The notes: generated by a model not told the origin, from the sequence alone. Counted from the stretch's first letter, positions 1 to 7,681 are shown. The stretch: 64,000 nt of DNA from Clostridiaceae bacterium (GCA_018383195.1 JAGZOP010000002.1:1-64000), one strand, 5' to 3'. Numbers and translations are program-made.

Positions 1-1
1 T

Positions 2-229
2 GGTGATGTGGTTTATATCCGAAAGCAGAACACTGTAGAAAATGGACAGATCGCCGCCGTTATTACGAATGATAACTGTGAAGCCACCTTGAAGCGCTTT
101 TATCGTACCGGTGATACTGTAACACTCTCAGCCGAAAATCCCGCATTTGCTCCGATGGTATTCGTCGCTGAAGATATCAACAATCTTCAAATCGTCGGTA
201 TCGCCGTGGCATATACGCATGTGATCTAA
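2..229 (+). CDS. S24/LexA-like phage repressor, C-terminal part (5' end outside window)
   Basis: Only the last 75 or so residues are present; the frame is open to the left edge. The sequence GDVVYIRKQN, followed by ATLKRFYR and ending QIVGIAVAYTHVI, has the layout of the self-cleaving S24 peptidase fold of LexA/CI-type repressors. The lysine in TLKRF would be the catalytic base, and the serine partner would lie outside the window. These repressors keep a prophage or ICE silent and cleave themselves when RecA filaments form. Its place at the end of an element with an integrase fits that role. The DNA-binding domain is not visible. Confidence 0.72.
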   Translation, partial: GDVVYIRKQNTVENGQIAAVITNDNCEATLKRFYRTGDTVTLSAENPAFAPMVFVAEDINNLQIVGIAVAYTHVI

Positions 230-242
230 TTCTAAGATAAAA

Positions 243-277
243 AATCCCGCTCGGTGCGCTACCACCAAAGCGGGATT
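243..277. terminator. Hairpin after repressor gene
   Basis: AATCCCGCT (243-251) pairs perfectly with AGCGGGATT (269-277) across a 17-base loop. The A-run lies to the left, so the U-run needed for intrinsic termination exists only for leftward transcription. For the rightward repressor transcript it is a stem without a U-tract. Confidence 0.45.
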
Positions 278-319
278 CTGAAAACAGAAGCCTATCTGAC
301 CTCTAATATCATTATACAA

Positions 320-340
320 GATTGACTCATTTTGTCAATC
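320..340. repeat. Inverted repeat just before the ribosome site of the stalk-domain protein
   Basis: GATTGAC (320-326) and GTCAATC (334-340) form a perfect 7-base inverted repeat with a 7-base spacer, ending one base before AGAGGAGGG. It could be an operator (the S24 repressor is encoded immediately upstream) or an mRNA hairpin next to the ribosome site. The sequence alone does not separate the two. Confidence 0.4.
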
Positions 341-356
341 AGAGGAGGGTTTTAAG

Positions 357-1358
357 ATGAAAATGAAAAATGTCATTGCTTTTGCGCTTTCAGCATCACT
401 TCTATCATCTACTGCCAGTGCAATCGATCTATTTGTGGATGGAAAGCTATTAAAGCCAGATGTTTCGCCTGTAATCATCGAAAGCCGTACTTTTGTCCCG
501 ATGCGCACTATTTTTGAAGCATTGGATAGTGATGTGCAATGGGATGCCAAAACGCAGACCGCAACCGCTACGAAAAATTCTAGTTCTGTATCAATTTCAA
601 TCAATAATAAAACTGCATATGTCAACGGGTCCGCAACCTCCCTAGATGTTCCCGCAAAGATTGTAAATAATCGCACAATGGTTCCTGTACGCTTCGTATC
701 GGAATCATTAAACGCAAATGTTCGTTGGGAAAAAGATACACAAACTGTATATGTCGCTACAAAACCCGAATATAATGGATACACACTTGTTCCTGATATT
801 ATTTACTCAACCGCAGCAGATGAAAGCGGACTAGGCGATACCTTTATGTTCGCAGATGGTGTTATTGTCGATACGCAGGACGTTGGAGGATATCGAACGA
901 AAATATTGCAAACCGAGCAGGGCAAAATTGCTTTGATGGAGCTTGCATATAATGATGAATTTTCCCTTTTACAACCGCAAACTGCTGCACGGGTCTGCTT
1001 CATGTATTTGGGGTATTCAGAAGTATTGAAAATGCCCGCGGGTGTGTATATGGAAACAGGCAATCTGAATACCTCTATCACGTATCCCGGTCAAAACAAT
1101 TCTTCTAATCCGTCTAACCCGACCAATCCAGACAAGCCTATAGAACCGTCCAAGCCAGTGATTCCGGAGAATCCTTATAAACCGCCTGTAATTGAACCGG
1201 AAAAACCTGATTCAGGTTATCACGGAACGGTATATGTAACGCCAACTGGCAAGCGATATCATTATTCCGCATCTTGCGGCGGGAAAAATGCAACAGCCAC
1301 TACGCTAGAAAATGCAAAATCGCGCGGACTAACACCATGCAGTAAGTGTGCAAAGTAA
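357..1358 (+). CDS. Secreted protein with copper-amine-oxidase-N-like stalk domains and C-terminal Cys module
   Basis: The 333-residue protein starts with a typical signal peptide (MKMKNVIAFALSASLL, cleavage likely after SSTASA near residue 22). Two repeats follow at about residues 25-130 with the SRTFVPMR and NRTMVPVR signatures of the copper amine oxidase N-terminal-like domain, which is common on clostridial exported proteins. After a central part I do not recognise comes a proline-rich linker (about 245-290, NPSNPTNPDKP and similar). A small terminal module follows with YHYSASCGG and a final PCSKC, probably a metal-binding or disulfide knuckle. The start at 357 is set by AGAGGAGGG at 341-349. 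It lies inside the integrated element as probable cargo. The function is unknown; attachment to the cell surface is inferred from the domains. Confidence 0.78.
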   Translation: MKMKNVIAFALSASLLSSTASAIDLFVDGKLLKPDVSPVIIESRTFVPMRTIFEALDSDVQWDAKTQTATATKNSSSVSISINNKTAYVNGSATSLDVPAKIVNNRTMVPVRFVSESLNANVRWEKDTQTVYVATKPEYNGYTLVPDIIYSTAADESGLGDTFMFADGVIVDTQDVGGYRTKILQTEQGKIALMELAYNDEFSLLQPQTAARVCFMYLGYSEVLKMPAGVYMETGNLNTSITYPGQNNSSNPSNPTNPDKPIEPSKPVIPENPYKPPVIEPEKPDSGYHGTVYVTPTGKRYHYSASCGGKNATATTLENAKSRGLTPCSKCAK

Positions 1359-1406
1359 TTCAATAAAAAATCCCGCCCTCCTGTTGACGCAGGAAAGCGG
1401 GACATG

Positions 1407-1450
1407 GGGTAGATGTAAGTTATCGAGGTCAAACATCTACCCTTATTTTA
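1407..1450 (+). terminator. Terminator after the stalk-domain protein gene
   Basis: GGGTAGATGT (1407-1416) pairs perfectly with ACATCTACCC (1433-1442), followed by TTATTTTATC. A second stem TCCCGC (1371-1376) / GCGGGA (1397-1402), itself enclosing a short hairpin, lies directly upstream with an A-run on its left side. Confidence 0.6.
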
Positions 1451-1485
1451 TCATACTCATTTTGATAAAGGAAGGGGTTATTTTT

Positions 1486-2871
1486 ATGGCAAACGTAAGA
1501 AAACGCGGCAGCGCTTATGAAATCCGCGTATCATGCGGATATGATGTAAATGGCAAGCAGATCGTGCGCACGACAACATGGACACCCTCACCGAATATGA
1601 CTGCTCGCCAAGAGAAAAAGGAACTGGATCGGCAAACTGTCTTGTTTGAAGAACTTTGCCGTACCGGGCAGGTGCTCGACAGCAATATCCGGCTTGCAGA
1701 TTTTGCAGACCGCTGGTTTGAAGAATATGCAAGCACGCACTTAAAAGCAAACACCATCGTCCTTTATAGGCATCTTTGGAAACGCATCAGACCAGCTTTG
1801 GGACATCTTAAATTAGGCAAGATTCAAGCGCATCATTTAAATGCGTTCTATCTGAATTTGCTTGAAGACGGCATCCGTGACGATACATTATTGCATTGCA
1901 AAAACTTTAAAGCTGAGATGAAGAAACGGGGGATCACCGGTGTATGGCTCTCAGAACAAACCGGTCTTGGAATCCGAACAATTTATGAAATCAACCGTGG
2001 TGGATGCGTGAAATTAGAAACTGCTGATAAAATTTGCAAAGTGCTTGATTGTAAAACTTCTGATTTATTTCGACCAAATAAAGATACGCAGCAGCTTTCT
2101 ACCAACACAGTAAATCACTATCACAAGTTTCTCTCCACATTATTTCGTTCCGCAGTCAAACAAGGTCTGATTGCAGATAATCCGTGCCAGCGTGCTGATC
2201 CACCCCGTCCGGACGAACATGAACCCGTTTATCTGGACGAAGCACAAGCTATGAAGATGATCGAAGCACTTGAACAGGAGCCGATGCAATATCGAATCAT
2301 GATATTTTTACTGCTCGATAGCGGCATGCGTCGCGGAGAGCTGTTAGGCTTGGAATGGAAAGATATCGATTTCGAAAAATCCACGATCAACATTTGCAGA
2401 AACTCAGTCTACTTGCCGGGCAAAGGTATCTTTACAGAAACACCAAAAACTCAAAAGTCTATCCGAACAATCAAACTTCCGGAGGAAAGTATGGACATGC
2501 TGCGGCAGTACCGCGCTTGGCAGCTCCGTGAGCGTTTACGGCTCGGAGACCAATGGAAAGACTGTGATCGTCTGTTCACGAAATAGAATGGTATCCCCAT
2601 GCATCCCTCTACTGTAACGGGTTGGTTCTCTGATTTTGCAAAGCGTGCCGACCTCCCAAAAGGGGTTTCCATTCATAGCCTGCGTCATACAAATGCTACT
2701 TTGCTTATCGCAGCCGGCACAAATATTCGTACTGTATCCGCTCGCCTTGGTCATGCCCAGACCAGTACAACCACAGATATTTATGCTCACGCCATTCAAT
2801 CCGCAGATGCGGCGGCAGCGCAAGCCATCGGCAGTATTGTACACCGTAAAGGGCAAAGGAAAGCGGAATAA
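1486..2871 (+). pseudogene. Tyrosine integrase with internal XRE-type HTH, interrupted by TAG at codon 367
   Basis: The start ATG at 1486 has AGGAAGGGG upstream. Residues 1-60 resemble an arm-type DNA-binding domain. About 68-135 and 200-232 are the two halves of the core-binding domain. About 140-196 (ending CKTSDLF) looks like a Cro/CI helix-turn-helix inserted between them. The catalytic domain begins near 245 with Arg in DSGMRRGELLGL and Lys in KTQKSIRTIK. Codon 367 (2584-2586) is TAG. The same frame then continues without a shift through HSLRH (H397, R400), LGH (H423) and the nucleophile Tyr433 in DIYAH, stopping at 2871. Full length would be 461 residues, normal for the family. The context FTK-stop-NG suggests a Trp codon TGG changed to TAG. 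Without read-through the product lacks four of the six catalytic residues. Confidence 0.85.
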
Positions 2872-2931
2872 TGGGCAAGTAATGGGCAAGCCGCACATTT
2901 CACATCATTAAAACGCACATAAAAATACAAA

Positions 2932-2964
2932 AAAACCGCCAATTCATAACGAAAAGGCGGTTTT
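2932..2964 (-). terminator. Terminator of tRNA-Pro
   Basis: AAAACCGCC (2932-2940) pairs with GGCGGTTTT (2956-2964). In the leftward direction the stem is followed by seven U residues, giving a good intrinsic terminator four bases after the tRNA CCA end. It can also act weakly on rightward transcription from the integrase. Confidence 0.7.
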
Positions 2965-2967
2965 GCT

Positions 2968-3043
2968 TGGTCCGAGTGACAGGACTTGAACCTGCGGCCT
3001 CTTGACCCCCAGTCAAGCACGCTACCAGCTGCGCTACACCCGG
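2968..3043 (-). tRNA. tRNA-Pro(GGG)
   Basis: On the minus strand a 76-base tRNA folds cleanly. The acceptor stem CCGGGTG pairs with CACTCGG (one G-U), with C1-G72 as is usual for bacterial tRNA-Pro, discriminator A and encoded CCA (2970-2968). The anticodon stem CTTGA/TCAAG encloses the loop CTGGGGG, so the anticodon is GGG (proline CCC/CCU). The T loop reads GGTTCAAGTCC. Its 3' end faces the integrase and probably served as the chromosomal attachment site. Confidence 0.93.
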
Positions 3044-3060
3044 ATTTACCTCGCTCTATT

Positions 3061-3089
3061 AGAATATCACACCGCGCATCAAATGTCAA
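3061..3089 (-). promoter_or_regulatory. Promoter of tRNA-Pro
   Basis: On the minus strand a perfect -35 box TTGACA (3089-3084) and TATTCT (3066-3061) are separated by 17 bases. This places the start near 3055, about a dozen bases before the tRNA. A second TTGACA lies about 20 bases further upstream. Confidence 0.65.
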
Positions 3090-3123
3090 TCACTATTTTC
3101 GCTTATCTGTCAAATTTAAAATT

Positions 3124-3160
3124 GTCCCTGTCCTCCGGATCAGAGAGAACAGGGACTTTT
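3124..3160 (-). terminator. Likely terminator of the nuclease operon
   Basis: GTCCCTGT (3124-3131) pairs with ACAGGGAC (3149-3156). Reading leftward the stem is followed by AATTTTAAATTT, so it can end the nuclease transcript about 160 bases after its stop codon. Four T residues on the other side allow weak rightward use. Confidence 0.5.
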
Positions 3161-3171
3161 GAGGATGTCGA

Positions 3172-3186
3172 TAGGTAAGTTACCTA
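3172..3186. repeat. 15-base perfect palindrome
   Basis: TAGGTAA-G-TTACCTA is a perfect odd palindrome in the otherwise featureless 3160-3315 spacer. It could be an operator, but no promoter is obvious beside it. I see no gene or RNA in the rest of this spacer. Confidence 0.3.
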
Positions 3187-3315
3187 ACGATTACTTCTAT
3201 CATACAACATTTCTTTCTGTTTTTGTGTCAAACCGTGTCGAATGTTGTAAAAATTTTTTGAATAAAAACTTTTGCAGCTCCGATTTTCATCCAAATTAGT
3301 TAGAATCGTGTATTT

Positions 3316-4185
3316 TTACGGTTTGCACTGACCGCAAGGTGTGTAATTTTGTTCCATAAGATCCTTTCGGCTTCCTGTATACACCTTTTTATTTTCCTTT
3401 TTGATACTGTTTACATTTCCACAATCCGGATCATGAAATTTTCGGCTGCTCGTGTTCAGTATGTAGGAGGTTTCTGCATTTTTGCCATCTGGTTCGCTTC
3501 CTTCAAGCCAGCTCTCTCCTGTCGCATAGTCAATGGTAATCCCCGGCTGATTGTTATATGCATAAATATTAAAGCATATCCCTTCCCCGTTGTCCTCCAC
3601 CGACATGGCTTCCATCTGTGCACCGCTTGCCACCAGGTTATCCCCTTCAAAAATCGGCGTCACCCGATACAATACATGATGATTGGTTTCTTTTACATAA
3701 TCGGCAACCATATTTTCAAAGGGCAGCATCCCCTCTACATTGAAATAACGGGTTCCGGTAATCAGGTTCTTTTCATTGGCGTTTTCACCGGTCAGCTGAT
3801 ACCCAATTAGATGACAGCGGTTATAGAGATACTGCCCATCCACCAGATGGCTGTCATATTTTGCATTTACCCAGCCGGTAGGTTTTACATTACTGATACT
3901 TCCCCGCTTCTCGGTTGGCATCAAATCTTGCCCTATATTGGCATATGCCGCACCGCAGCGGTTCAGCGTATCCAGTTCACTGTATTCTTCAAATGAATTG
4001 GTCGTAAAATCTTCCTGATCGAAATGTGGTTTATTATTGTCGATCACAACATAAGGGGCACCGGAATATGCCGGAACGCTGTCCAGTGAAAAGGAATCCT
4101 GTTCCAGCGAAGAGGATTCCGGCGCACATCCGGCTAGCATACCAAAACTTAGAAGCAGTGCGAGCAAACGATTAAATATTTTCAT
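3316..4185 (-). CDS. Lipoprotein DNA/RNA non-specific endonuclease (EndA/NUC1 type)
   Basis: I place the start at 4185 because AGGAAG (4200-4195) lies nine bases upstream and the product then begins with a short lipoprotein signal, MKIFNRLLALLL ending in the lipobox LAGC (Cys20). The mature 269-residue part would sit on the outer face of the membrane. Residues about 85-230 form the nuclease domain. RCHLIGYQ (His125 as general base) followed by ENANEKNLITGTRYFN (Asn as Mg ligand) is the form seen in Gram-positive DNA-entry and nutrient nucleases. The last 49 residues are a separate module with FHDPDC and PCGQC that resembles a small metal or disulfide knuckle. The gene overlaps the upstream gene by 14 bases, so the two are probably translated together. 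The role, nutrient scavenging or DNA uptake, is inferred. Confidence 0.82.
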   Translation of the reverse strand: MKIFNRLLALLLSFGMLAGCAPESSSLEQDSFSLDSVPAYSGAPYVVIDNNKPHFDQEDFTTNSFEEYSELDTLNRCGAAYANIGQDLMPTEKRGSISNVKPTGWVNAKYDSHLVDGQYLYNRCHLIGYQLTGENANEKNLITGTRYFNVEGMLPFENMVADYVKETNHHVLYRVTPIFEGDNLVASGAQMEAMSVEDNGEGICFNIYAYNNQPGITIDYATGESWLEGSEPDGKNAETSYILNTSSRKFHDPDCGNVNSIKKENKKVYTGSRKDLMEQNYTPCGQCKP

Positions 4186-4588
4186 GAACATAAACTTCCT
4201 TTGTAATTTTTTCATGGGATGAACCCGAAAATTCTGTCACAGCCTCTAATCTCCATGGTGCAGTTTTCAGCGAAAGCGGGAAAGATACATCTGCTGGATA
4301 GATCCGATTCCAGCGGTAAACGATCACCTTTTCAATTTTATGAGAATATGCGCATGGATCAAGGTTTTCAACGAAACAATACTCTCCTTCTCCTGCACAT
4401 GCAAGACAATTTTCTGTGCAAATGATCTGTGCATCCGGTCCGAATTGTCCCGCTGAATATGCATTCATCAGCAGCTTTGCTCCCGCCGTTTCGCGCAGCA
4501 AGTCCTCCCGCACTGCACGGTCCTGACTCTGCCGGCGGTGGTTGAACAGCATACCTCCCCTGTCATCCGTACATACAAGTAAAATCAT
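4172..4588 (-). CDS. Small conserved-looking cytosolic protein of unknown function
   Basis: The ATG at 4588 follows GGAGGGAA, giving a 138-residue soluble protein beginning MILLVCTDDRGG and containing MLFNHRRQSQDR, CLACAGEGEYCFVEN and KVIVYRWNRIYPADVSF. It has no signal peptide or membrane segment. I recall similar clostridial proteins carried as hypothetical or loosely labelled ribonuclease Z, often beside a nuclease gene, but no catalytic motif of RNase Z (HxHxDH) is present, so I assign no activity. The stop codon overlaps the nuclease start by 14 bases, and both share the promoter at 4620-4648. An immunity or maturation role for the nuclease is possible but unproven. Confidence 0.75.
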   Translation of the reverse strand: MILLVCTDDRGGMLFNHRRQSQDRAVREDLLRETAGAKLLMNAYSAGQFGPDAQIICTENCLACAGEGEYCFVENLDPCAYSHKIEKVIVYRWNRIYPADVSFPLSLKTAPWRLEAVTEFSGSSHEKITKEVYVHENI

Positions 4589-4619
4589 AATTCCCTCCAG
4601 ACCAATGATTTCTTTTATC

Positions 4620-4648
4620 AATATATCACGAATCTTTGTTCGATTCAA
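4620..4648 (-). promoter_or_regulatory. Promoter of the nuclease operon
   Basis: On the minus strand TTGAAT (4648-4643) and TATATT (4625-4620) have a 17-base spacer, placing the start about 25 bases before the GGAGGGAA ribosome site. Confidence 0.55.
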
Positions 4649-4753
4649 TCATTTTTCTGGATGATACCTTTCGGCTTTTAATTTCCATCCATCGCTCACG
4701 GACAAATTTCCGCTTTTACAACACTATTACCGTAGATTTGTTTGTCAAAGTCC

Positions 4754-4782
4754 TTGACGAAACAGCAGATTTCGTGTATAAT
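4754..4782 (+). promoter_or_regulatory. Promoter of the OPT transporter gene
   Basis: TTGACG (4754-4759), a 17-base spacer and a perfect TATAAT (4777-4782) lie about 110 bases upstream of the GTG start. The long leader (about 4790-4895) shows no riboswitch I recognise. Confidence 0.65.
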
Positions 4783-4895
4783 TCTGCGGGTAACTGTTAT
4801 ATCTTCGTGTTCTCGATGTTTTATTGTCCTAAAGCACAAAAACACGAAAATATTGCATTTACAACAAAAATACATTCAGTGAAGAGGGATAAAAA

Positions 4896-6833
4896 GTGGA
4901 AAACAAAAAGTTCCAACCCTACATCCCGGCGGACAAGGTCGTTCCTGAGTTTACCGTTGTTTCAGTCATTCTCGGTGCACTTCTGGCGATTCTGTTCGGC
5001 GGCGCCAACGCGTACATTGGTCTGCGCGTCGGCATGACCGTATCCGCTTCGATTCCGGCGGCGGTTGTATCCATGGGAATCATTCGTAAGCTCCTCAAAC
5101 GCGACTCTATTCTGGAGAACAATATGGTTCAGACCATCGGTTCTGCGGGTGAGTCGGTTGCTGCGGGCGCAATTTTCACCCTGCCGGCTCTGTTCATGTG
5201 GGCAGATGAAGGTCTGTGCGATGTTCCGTCTCTGATCGAAATCGGTCTGATCGCACTCTGCGGCGGCGTACTCGGCGTTCTGCTTATGATTCCGCTTCGC
5301 AGCGCGCTGATTGTCAAAGAGCATGGCGTACTGGCTTATCCGGAAGGACAGGCCTGTGCAGAGGTTCTGATTGCCGGTGAAGAAGGCGGCGCAAAGGCAT
5401 CCACCGTATTCACCGGTCTTGGTATTGCTGCGATCTACAAGTTCGTTGCAGACGGTCTCAAGCTCTTCCCGAGCGAGGTAGACTATACCATCTCTGCATA
5501 CAAGGGTGCAGGCGTCGGTATGGACGTTCTGCCCGCGCTCGCAGGCGTCGGCTACATCTGCGGTGTCAGAGTCTCTTCGTATCTGTTCGCAGGCGGCACG
5601 CTCGCATGGTTTGTCATCATGCCGCTCATTGCGCTGTTCGGCAGTGACCTTACCATCTATCCGGCTTCTGTCACCATTGCCGAGCTTTGGGAGACTGAGG
5701 GTACTTGGGGTCTGTGGAGCAACTACGTCAAGTATATCGGCGCAGGCGCGGTTGCAACCGGCGGTATTTTGAGCCTTATTAAGTCTCTGCCGCTTATCAT
5801 CACCACCTTCCGCGACGCGATTGGCGGCTACGGCAAGAACGGCAAGAGCACCCTGCGCACCGAGCAGGATCTTTCCATGAAGGTTCTGGGTCTCGGCGTT
5901 CTGGTAATCGCACTGGCTCTGTGGCTGATTCCGAGCATCCCGCTGAACTTCTTCAGCGCACTCATCGTTATCGTATTCGGTTTCTTCTTTGCAACTGTTT
6001 CTTCCCGTATGGTTGGTTTGATCGGTTCTTCCAACAACCCGGTATCCGGTATGGCAATCGCAACTCTGCTGATCTCCACCATGCTGCTCAAGGCAACCGG
6101 CACCACCGGTTCTAAGGGTATGATCGCAGCCATCACCATCGGCTCTCTGATCTGCATCATCGCTGCAATCGCAGGTGATACTTCTCAGGACCTCAAGACT
6201 GGCTTCCTCGTTGGCGCAACCCCGAAGAAGCAGCAGATGGGTGAGATCATCGGCTGTATCATCTCTGCGTTGGCGGTTGGCGGCATCCTGTATCTGCTGA
6301 GCGCTGCATGGACTTACGGTTCCAAGGATCTGCCGGCTGCACAGGCTTCCCTGATGAAGATGGTTGTAGAGGGCGTTATGGGCGGCAACCTGCCGTGGGC
6401 ACTGGTATTCATCGGTGTATTCATTGCGATTGTTATCGAAATTCTTGGCGTTCCGGTTATGCCGTTCGCGATTGGTCTGTATCTGCCGATCCACCTGTCT
6501 ACCCCCATCATGGCAGGCGGTCTGCTGCGCTTCTTCCTTGAAAAGCGCAAGTACGCTTCTGAAAAGGCAAAGAATGACTGCGTACAGTCCGGCGTTCTGT
6601 ACACCTCCGGCATGATTGCCGGCGAGGGTATCATTGGTATTCTGCTCGCTGTCTTTGCCATCATCCCGATGGGTGTTGACGCAACTGGCGCAAAGATCTC
6701 CCTCGGTGATGTCATCAACATCTCTGACAAGATCAGTCTGGGCAACATTGGCGCTCTGATTGTATTTGCAGCGCTGCTGTTTACTGTATACCTTGCCGCC
6801 AAAAAGGGCGAAAAGGCTTCTAAGGACAAGTAA
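4896..6833 (+). CDS. OPT/YSL-family oligopeptide or metal-chelate transporter
   Basis: The 645-residue protein is hydrophobic throughout, with about fifteen membrane segments. It shows the OPT/YSL hallmarks: an N-terminal PEFTVVSVILGALLAILFGG, then NAYIGLRVGMTVSASIPAAV, and the conserved GxxxAYPEGQACAEVL and GDTSQDLKTGFLVGATPKKQQ segments. Bacterial members of this length import small peptides or siderophore-like chelates, probably with protons. The substrate cannot be read from the sequence. The GTG start at 4896 follows AGAGGG at 4883-4888 with a 7-base gap. The gene has its own promoter and ends at a strong hairpin. A peptide substrate would fit the dipeptidase PepD encoded 850 bases downstream, but that is only context. 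Confidence 0.9.
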   Translation: MENKKFQPYIPADKVVPEFTVVSVILGALLAILFGGANAYIGLRVGMTVSASIPAAVVSMGIIRKLLKRDSILENNMVQTIGSAGESVAAGAIFTLPALFMWADEGLCDVPSLIEIGLIALCGGVLGVLLMIPLRSALIVKEHGVLAYPEGQACAEVLIAGEEGGAKASTVFTGLGIAAIYKFVADGLKLFPSEVDYTISAYKGAGVGMDVLPALAGVGYICGVRVSSYLFAGGTLAWFVIMPLIALFGSDLTIYPASVTIAELWETEGTWGLWSNYVKYIGAGAVATGGILSLIKSLPLIITTFRDAIGGYGKNGKSTLRTEQDLSMKVLGLGVLVIALALWLIPSIPLNFFSALIVIVFGFFFATVSSRMVGLIGSSNNPVSGMAIATLLISTMLLKATGTTGSKGMIAAITIGSLICIIAAIAGDTSQDLKTGFLVGATPKKQQMGEIIGCIISALAVGGILYLLSAAWTYGSKDLPAAQASLMKMVVEGVMGGNLPWALVFIGVFIAIVIEILGVPVMPFAIGLYLPIHLSTPIMAGGLLRFFLEKRKYASEKAKNDCVQSGVLYTSGMIAGEGIIGILLAVFAIIPMGVDATGAKISLGDVINISDKISLGNIGALIVFAALLFTVYLAAKKGEKASKDK

Positions 6834-6851
6834 ATCCCCTTGCGGAAATCC

Positions 6852-6889
6852 AAATCGGGCTGTATACTGTATGGTATACAGCCCGATTT
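6852..6889 (+). terminator. Strong hairpin after the OPT gene
   Basis: A perfect 15-base stem, AAATCGGGCTGTATA (6852-6866) with TATACAGCCCGATTT (6875-6889), has an 8-base loop and only a short T tail. It sits 8 bases before the next ribosome site, so some read-through into the PqqD-like gene is likely. Confidence 0.65.
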
Positions 6890-6909
6890 AAGCAATAGGA
6901 GAATGATTG

Positions 6910-7269
6910 ATGGCAAAAAAAACAAAAGAAAACTATCTGGACTATGTCCCTGTCATGAATCCGCAGAACACCTGGGATGAAAAGGATGGCAAGGTCACAA
7001 TCCATATGGTGCACCGTGGCTTTTACGATAAACTGGCACAGAAATTCTTCCACACGCCCCGTGTCAGCCACATCGACCTCGACGGTTATGGCAGCTTTCT
7101 CTGGAAACAGATTGATGGCTCGAAAACTGTAGGTGCGCTTGCTGAAATCCTGCGCAAAGAATATGGTCCGCAGGCAGAACCCCTCTATGACCGGCTGGTC
7201 AAATATATGCAGATTTTACGCAACAACCGCTTCATCTACTTTCACGGAAAGGATAAGGCGCCGAAATGA
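6910..7269 (+). CDS. PqqD-family protein
   Basis: The ATG at 6910 with AGGAG eight bases upstream gives 119 residues. The part VSHIDLDGYGSFLWKQIDGSKTVGALAEIL followed by EPLYDRLVKYMQIL matches the PqqD fold: a short beta hairpin, then a winged-helix-like three-helix unit. PqqD-like domains hold precursor peptides for radical SAM peptide-modifying enzymes. No precursor peptide or radical SAM gene is in the window, so this is an orphan or has another role. It overlaps the next gene by four bases (ATGA). Confidence 0.75.
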   Translation: MAKKTKENYLDYVPVMNPQNTWDEKDGKVTIHMVHRGFYDKLAQKFFHTPRVSHIDLDGYGSFLWKQIDGSKTVGALAEILRKEYGPQAEPLYDRLVKYMQILRNNRFIYFHGKDKAPK

Positions 7270-7610
7270 GCAAAGGACACATTATACTCGGCATCGCACT
7301 TTTTGCAGTTGTCACAGCAATCCTATATATTTGGGGACTGCGTAAAAGTATGTATCAGCAGCAAGATCTCACCCGTGTCTTGTACAACCGGTGCGGAAAT
7401 AAGGTGATTCAGTACCTTAAAAAGCATGAAACAGTATCAGAAGAAGAAATTTCCCATCTGATTGATGGCGTAACCGCTTCGGAGTTCTGGTCGCGCAAAC
7501 GATTGACTGTGCAGGAACCCCGAAAGTTTGCCGGCCAGGTAATCACTTTTCTGCTCGATCAGCAGTATATTGAACCTGCCGGTCGGAAAACCTACCGTTT
7601 GAAAAAATAA
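7266..7610 (+). CDS. Small membrane-anchored protein with winged-helix-like C-terminal part
   Basis: The 114-residue protein has one N-terminal membrane segment (about 5-24, IILGIALFAVVTAILYIWGL). A basic soluble part follows (KVIQYLKKHETVSEEEISHLIDG, then AGQVITFLLDQQYIEPAGRKTYRLKK) that reads like a winged helix ending in a beta wing. It starts inside the stop codon of the PqqD-like gene, so the two products are made together and may interact. I do not recognise the family. Confidence 0.65.
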   Translation: MSKGHIILGIALFAVVTAILYIWGLRKSMYQQQDLTRVLYNRCGNKVIQYLKKHETVSEEEISHLIDGVTASEFWSRKRLTVQEPRKFAGQVITFLLDQQYIEPAGRKTYRLKK

Positions 7611-7681
7611 AACCGTTTCAAAACAATAAAATTTCAGCGTAATCTCTATACGCCCAATATCCCTAAAGGAGCATTAAAATC

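Larger units (their letters stand above)
1..2967. mobile_element. End of an integrated element (prophage or ICE) at tRNA-Pro
   Basis: The stretch carries a phage-type S24 repressor tail, a secreted protein of no housekeeping type and a tyrosine integrase whose 3' end lies about 100 bases from the 3' end of a tRNA-Pro gene. That is the classic arrangement of an element integrated into a tRNA. Its base composition is visibly more AT-rich than the cob, kdp or pcrA regions. The other end lies left of the window, so the size and type (phage or conjugative) cannot be told. The exact boundary within or just after the tRNA 3' end is inferred, because the duplicate att core is not in view. Confidence 0.65.

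Noticed and set aside
4962..6494. 510-codon open frame antisense to the OPT transporter gene
   Set aside because: The reverse strand of a GC-rich membrane protein gene gives long frames. The translation is low in hydrophobic order, Asn/Gln/Arg-rich and matches no family, while the sense frame is a clear transporter.
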